DNA from: an uncultured Ectothiorhodospiraceae bacterium
GTDB taxonomy: Bacteria; Pseudomonadota; Gammaproteobacteria; UBA6429; Thiohalophilaceae
DNA length: 9,424 bases
Direction: 5' to 3'
Assembly (NCBI GenBank): GCA_947259425.1
Contig: CAMYMO010000357.1
Location: forward strand, 1-9,424
The position numbers and the translations under genes were made by a program. Positions 6,204 to 9,424 of the stretch are shown piece by piece (position 1 is the first letter of the stretch; each line of letters starts with the position of its first letter). Under the pieces are notes generated by a model. That model made no database searches. It was not told the DNA's origin and saw only the letters and a program-made list of their open reading frames with translations.

Positions 6204-7109
6204 ATGAGAATTGCAATTCTATCACGTAATCCCGGGTTGTATAGTACGAAGCGGCTCATTGAGGCGGTGGAGCAAAGAGGCCATGAGGCTGTGGTATTGG
6301 ATACTTTACACTGTTATATGAATTCGAGTTCGGCGAAACCTACAGTTCATTATAAAGGCGAAGAGATTAGTCCTGTTGATGCAGTGATTCCCAGGATTGG
6401 TGCCTCTATTACTTTTTATGGTTGCGCGGTTTTACGTCAATTCGAAATGATGGGTGTTTATCCCTTGAATGAGTCCGTGGCGATAACCCGAGCCCGTGAT
6501 AAATTACGATCAACCCAATTGTTATCTCGTAAAGGGGTAGGGATTCCGATTACCGCTTTTGCTAATAAACCAGACGATATCAAGGATATGATAAAAATGG
6601 TCGGTGATGCTCCAGTCGTGATAAAACTTTTAGAAGGCACGCAAGGTATTGGTGTGGTACTCGCAGAAAACGAAAAAGCAGCCGAAAGTGTGATACAGGC
6701 GTTTATGGGACTTAAAAGTAATATCCTGGTACAGGAGTTTATTAAAGAAGCGGGGGGATCTGACATTCGTTGTTTGGTTATTGGCGATAAGGTTGTTGCT
6801 GCGATGAAACGTCAGGGTCCGGAAGGTGAGTTTCGTTCTAATTTGCATCGTGGCGGGACTGCTGAACTGGTAAAATTAACGCCGCAAGAACGTAAGACGG
6901 CGGTAAGTGCCGCAAAAATTATGGGGTTGAATGCCTGTGGCGTTGATATTTTACGTGCCACTCGAGGGCCAGTTGTTATGGAAGTCAATTCCTCGCCTGG
7001 ATTACAAGGTATTGAAACCGCTACCGGTAAAGATGTCGCTGGGATGATGATTGAGTTTATTGAAAAAAATGCTAAGCCGCACCGTACTCGCACGAAAGGC
7101 AAAGGGTAA
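6204..7109 (+). CDS. rimK: RimK, ATP-grasp alpha-L-glutamate ligase (ribosomal protein S6 modification)
   Basis: A cytoplasmic 301-residue enzyme that joins glutamates through alpha-peptide bonds to the C-terminus of ribosomal protein S6; it can also make free poly-glutamate. It resembles E. coli RimK (300 residues) from end to end. The N-terminal domain has AILSRNPGLYS, VIPRIGASITFYG and PLNESVAITRARDKLRS. The ATP-grasp domain has KLLEGTQGIGVVLAE (141-155), VQEFIKEAGGSDIRC (176-190), RSNLHRGG (211-218), GVDILRA with D248, and the metal-binding EVNSSPGLQGIE with E260 and N262. All core nucleotide and Mg2+ residues are present, so it should be active. It lies two bases after the rimB-type gene and its TAA is followed in the same frame by CCA GAC and then the TTG start of the next gene. 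The S6 substrate gene is not in the window. Confidence 0.97.
   Translation: MRIAILSRNPGLYSTKRLIEAVEQRGHEAVVLDTLHCYMNSSSAKPTVHYKGEEISPVDAVIPRIGASITFYGCAVLRQFEMMGVYPLNESVAITRARDKLRSTQLLSRKGVGIPITAFANKPDDIKDMIKMVGDAPVVIKLLEGTQGIGVVLAENEKAAESVIQAFMGLKSNILVQEFIKEAGGSDIRCLVIGDKVVAAMKRQGPEGEFRSNLHRGGTAELVKLTPQERKTAVSAAKIMGLNACGVDILRATRGPVVMEVNSSPGLQGIETATGKDVAGMMIEFIEKNAKPHRTRTKGKG
7101..7106 (+). promoter_or_regulatory. Ribosome binding site supporting a TTG start
   Basis: AAAGGG at the end of rimK sits nine bases before TTG at 7116. The rimK stop at 7107-7109 is in the same frame, so no start can lie further upstream than 7110. The next in-frame ATG is about residue 90, past the zinc motif. Confidence 0.5.
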
Positions 7110-7115
7110 CCAGAC

Positions 7116-8132
7116 TTGCAACAGCCATTTATCATTGGTGATACTGCTATTCATCCTGGTACGCGTACTACAGTACAATTACCCATTGCAAGCCTCTATA
7201 CTCATACTACGATCGAATTACCGATTCATGTTATTCACGGTAAAAGGGAAGGTCCGCGTTTATTTGTGAGTGCTGCAATCCATGGGGATGAGCTAAATGG
7301 TGTGGAAATTATCCGTCGCTTACTCAAACAAAAATCTCTGCATAATATTAAAGGCACGCTCATTGCTATTCCTATCGTTAATATGTTTGGGCTTATACAA
7401 CATTCCAGGTATCTACCGGATCGTAGAGACTTGAATCGTTCATTTCCAGGTTCCGAAAAAGGGCCCCTTGCATCACGGTTGGCAAATATATTTACTGAGT
7501 CGATTATCAAACAATGTACGCATGGTATTGACTTACATACTGGTGCATTACACCGAACTAACCTGCCACAAATACGTGCCGACCTGGATGATGAGGAAAC
7601 TAATGACCTGGCCCGTGCGTTTGGTGTACCCGTGTTAATAAACTCAAACCTACGTGATGGTTCGCTACGCGAAGCTGCAGCCGAACTTGGTGTTAAATCA
7701 TTATTATACGAGGCCGGTGAGGCACTGCGTTTTGATGATTTTTCTATTACCGTTGGGTTGAAAGGGATTTTAAACGTCATGCGCAAACTGGGTATGCTTA
7801 GGCAGGGCAAGCAAAAAGAAGCTAAAGAGCCGTTTATTGCACGATCAAGCGCGTGGCTGCGAGCGCCTCATGGTGGTGTCTTACGCAATATTCAAAAATT
7901 AGGTAAACACGTCGACAAGGGCGAATTAATAGGTACTATATCCGATCCAACAGATATATTTAATGATACTGAATACCCTATTCATGCAGTCAGGGCGGGT
8001 ATTATCATCGGGAAAACCAACTTACCATTGGTTAACGAAGGGGATGCTTTATATCACATCGCATACTTTGAAGATTCAACTGAAGTCGCTCAAGAAGTAG
8101 AGAGCTTTGCACAAGATTTTGACCTAGGGTAG
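7116..8132 (+). CDS. Succinylglutamate desuccinylase/aspartoacylase-family (M14-like) zinc hydrolase
   Basis: A 338-residue cytoplasmic zinc-dependent amidohydrolase or carboxypeptidase of the AspA/AstE group. The zinc site is complete: H56 and E59 in IHGDELNG and H141 in IDLHTGAL. DLNRSFPG at 105-112 carries the substrate-binding Asn-Arg, and E199 in LLYEAGEA is the likely catalytic base. Residues about 240-320 form a beta-rich C-terminal domain (APHGGVLRNIQKLGKHVDKGELIG, then GDALYHI), as in family members of this length. These enzymes cleave amide bonds of acidic amino acids. Next to rimK, an attractive inferred substrate is a glutamate tail or a glutamate-derived small molecule, but N-acyl-glutamate or aspartate derivatives are equally allowed by the family. 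The start is TTG at 7116, six bases after rimK; nothing else fits the intact N-terminus. Confidence 0.9.
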   Translation: MQQPFIIGDTAIHPGTRTTVQLPIASLYTHTTIELPIHVIHGKREGPRLFVSAAIHGDELNGVEIIRRLLKQKSLHNIKGTLIAIPIVNMFGLIQHSRYLPDRRDLNRSFPGSEKGPLASRLANIFTESIIKQCTHGIDLHTGALHRTNLPQIRADLDDEETNDLARAFGVPVLINSNLRDGSLREAAAELGVKSLLYEAGEALRFDDFSITVGLKGILNVMRKLGMLRQGKQKEAKEPFIARSSAWLRAPHGGVLRNIQKLGKHVDKGELIGTISDPTDIFNDTEYPIHAVRAGIIIGKTNLPLVNEGDALYHIAYFEDSTEVAQEVESFAQDFDLG

Positions 8133-8141
8133 AAATATATA

Positions 8142-9424
8142 GTGAATATCGATTTTTTCTTAAAATGGCTTGAGCTCAATCTAAACCAACCAAATAGCTG
8201 GTATCAGGCAGGGATATCTCTTGTTATTATTCTGAGTGTTTGGGTTATTAATTACTATTTAGTCAAATCGATCTCAAAACGTATCACAGTCACTGAAAAA
8301 AGAATTCAGCATGTATCATTGCATACATTCCAGAGGCTGTTTGCGCCATTGATTGCCTTGTTATTATTTATGTTGGGTAGAGCAGTCCTGGTCCATCTTG
8401 GCTATGCGCATAAAATATTAGACATCGCCGTCCCCTTAGCTGTTTCTCTGGCGATAATACGTGTTGTGGTGTATATGTTGCGAAATGTATTCAAGGCCAC
8501 TCCATTTATAAAGGCCTGGGAAAATATTATTGTCGTTATCATTTGGGCTTTATTTGCACTGCACGTGTTGGGTTTATTGCCTGAATTTATTGCCGCACTT
8601 GATAAAGTCTCGATCAAATTTGGGCAGTCTAAAGTAACCCTGCTTGGATCAATTAAAGCTATATTGTCCGTTGCTGTATTTGTCTTTATTGCTCTATGGA
8701 TTTCTAATCGAATTGAACGAAAACTATCCAGGACTGAACAATTAGCCAACTATTTGCGAATTGGTATTGCTAAGACAGTACGTGTTATTGCTCTGATAGT
8801 CGCATTTATTATTGGATTAGATGTCATCGGTTTTGATTTAACCACATTGACAGTATTAGGTGGTGCTTTAGGCGTCGGTATCGGGTTTGGTCTACAGCGC
8901 ATTGCAAGCAATTTTATCAGCGGCTTTATTCTAATATTTGATCGCTCCATACGGCCAAATGATGTTATATCGATTGGGGATAGCTTTGGTTGGGTGAAAG
9001 AACTTCGTGCTCGCTATGTTGTGATTCAGGATAGAGATGGAGTCGAAACCTTAATTCCGAATGAAAATCTTGTTACATCAGAGGTCATTAACTGGAGCTA
9101 CACGGATAAAAGCATACGGGTAAAAGCACCGGTTCAGATTAGTTATAATAATGACCCTGAAGATGCGATGAAGTTAATGGTTGAAGCTGCCAATGAAACA
9201 AACAGGGTGCTTAAAGATCCACCTGCTGTAGCCCGGCTTTTAGGTTTTGGAGATAACGGTATTAATTTAGAATTAAGGCTGTGGATAGACGATCCGGAAA
9301 ATGGTGTTAATAATGTCCGTTCCGAAGCTAATCTGGCGATATGGAAAAAATTTAAGGAGCACGGCATTAATATCCCATTCCCGCAGCGTGACGTGCATCT
9401 GTATGAAACTATACAAGCAAAAGA
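8142..9424 (+). CDS. MscS-family mechanosensitive ion channel, 3' end outside window
   Basis: An inner-membrane channel opened by membrane tension to release solutes on hypo-osmotic shock. The reading frame starts at GTG 8142, nine bases after the previous stop, and stays open to base 9424: 427 residues without a stop. Hydrophobic segments lie at about 22-40, 64-84, 92-112, 127-147, 168-188 and 209-228. The pore helix follows at about 236-266, with the glycine/alanine-rich LGGALGVGIGFGLQRIASNF typical of MscS TM3. The beta domain begins RPNDVISIGD (271-280) and contains LIPNENLVTSEVINWSY. The C-terminal alpha/beta cage includes GINIPFPQRDVHL (408-420), the usual end of the conserved domain, so few residues are probably missing. 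Extra helices make it longer than E. coli MscS (286 residues), a mid-size member. The weak ribosome site (AGGGT at 8126-8130) and tight spacing imply translation coupled to the hydrolase gene. Confidence 0.93.
   Translation, partial: MNIDFFLKWLELNLNQPNSWYQAGISLVIILSVWVINYYLVKSISKRITVTEKRIQHVSLHTFQRLFAPLIALLLFMLGRAVLVHLGYAHKILDIAVPLAVSLAIIRVVVYMLRNVFKATPFIKAWENIIVVIIWALFALHVLGLLPEFIAALDKVSIKFGQSKVTLLGSIKAILSVAVFVFIALWISNRIERKLSRTEQLANYLRIGIAKTVRVIALIVAFIIGLDVIGFDLTTLTVLGGALGVGIGFGLQRIASNFISGFILIFDRSIRPNDVISIGDSFGWVKELRARYVVIQDRDGVETLIPNENLVTSEVINWSYTDKSIRVKAPVQISYNNDPEDAMKLMVEAANETNRVLKDPPAVARLLGFGDNGINLELRLWIDDPENGVNNVRSEANLAIWKKFKEHGINIPFPQRDVHLYETIQAK

Noticed and set aside
7235..7810. Minus-strand open frame of 191 codons inside the hydrolase gene
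   Set aside because: It is antisense to an intact zinc hydrolase, is Ser/Arg-rich, and shows no domain or ribosome site. The long frame follows from the codon use of the real gene.

Overview
The window looks like a gammaproteobacterial chromosome of moderate to low G+C. RimK resembles the E. coli protein along its whole length, and the RimK/retropepsin/7TM-transglutaminase gene set is typical of Gammaproteobacteria. The DabA, CPII-like and SulP genes at the left suggest an autotroph or mixotroph that concentrates inorganic carbon, for example a sulfur oxidiser. The genus cannot be set from this sequence. Coding density is very high: no gene-free stretch exceeds 100 bases. There are no RNA genes, insertion sequences or CRISPR repeats that I can see.

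Region 1 (bases 1-3542, + strand) is an inorganic carbon uptake cluster. It holds the C-terminal part of dabA, a small PII-like protein of the bicarbonate-responsive CPII type whose start codon overlaps the dabA stop, a SulP permease with a C-terminal STAS domain, and a short PsiE-like membrane protein. The SulP keeps the residues that bind Na+ and bicarbonate in cyanobacterial BicA, as I recall that structure. Two mechanistically different bicarbonate/CO2 accumulators (DAB and SulP) therefore flank one candidate sensor.

Region 2 (bases 3588-9424) is a peptide-tagging locus around RimK. A 7TM protein with a dead transglutaminase domain (UUP1 type) lies on the minus strand and converges on the psiE-like gene. 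A 92-base divergent intergenic region separates it from a plus-strand operon: a secreted retropepsin-like protease, a cytoplasmic retropepsin-like protease (RimB type), RimK glutamate ligase, an M14/AspA-family zinc hydrolase and an MscS-type channel. The channel gene runs off the right edge. All plus-strand junctions are -10 to +9 bases apart, which indicates a single transcript.

Working model (inference): RimK adds glutamates to protein C-termini, classically ribosomal protein S6. The cytoplasmic retropepsin and the M14 enzyme trim or recycle the tails. The secreted retropepsin and the 7TM protein make a related envelope-side branch, and the MscS channel links the system to osmotic state. 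The two regions are adjacent but run towards each other, so they are probably separate transcription units.
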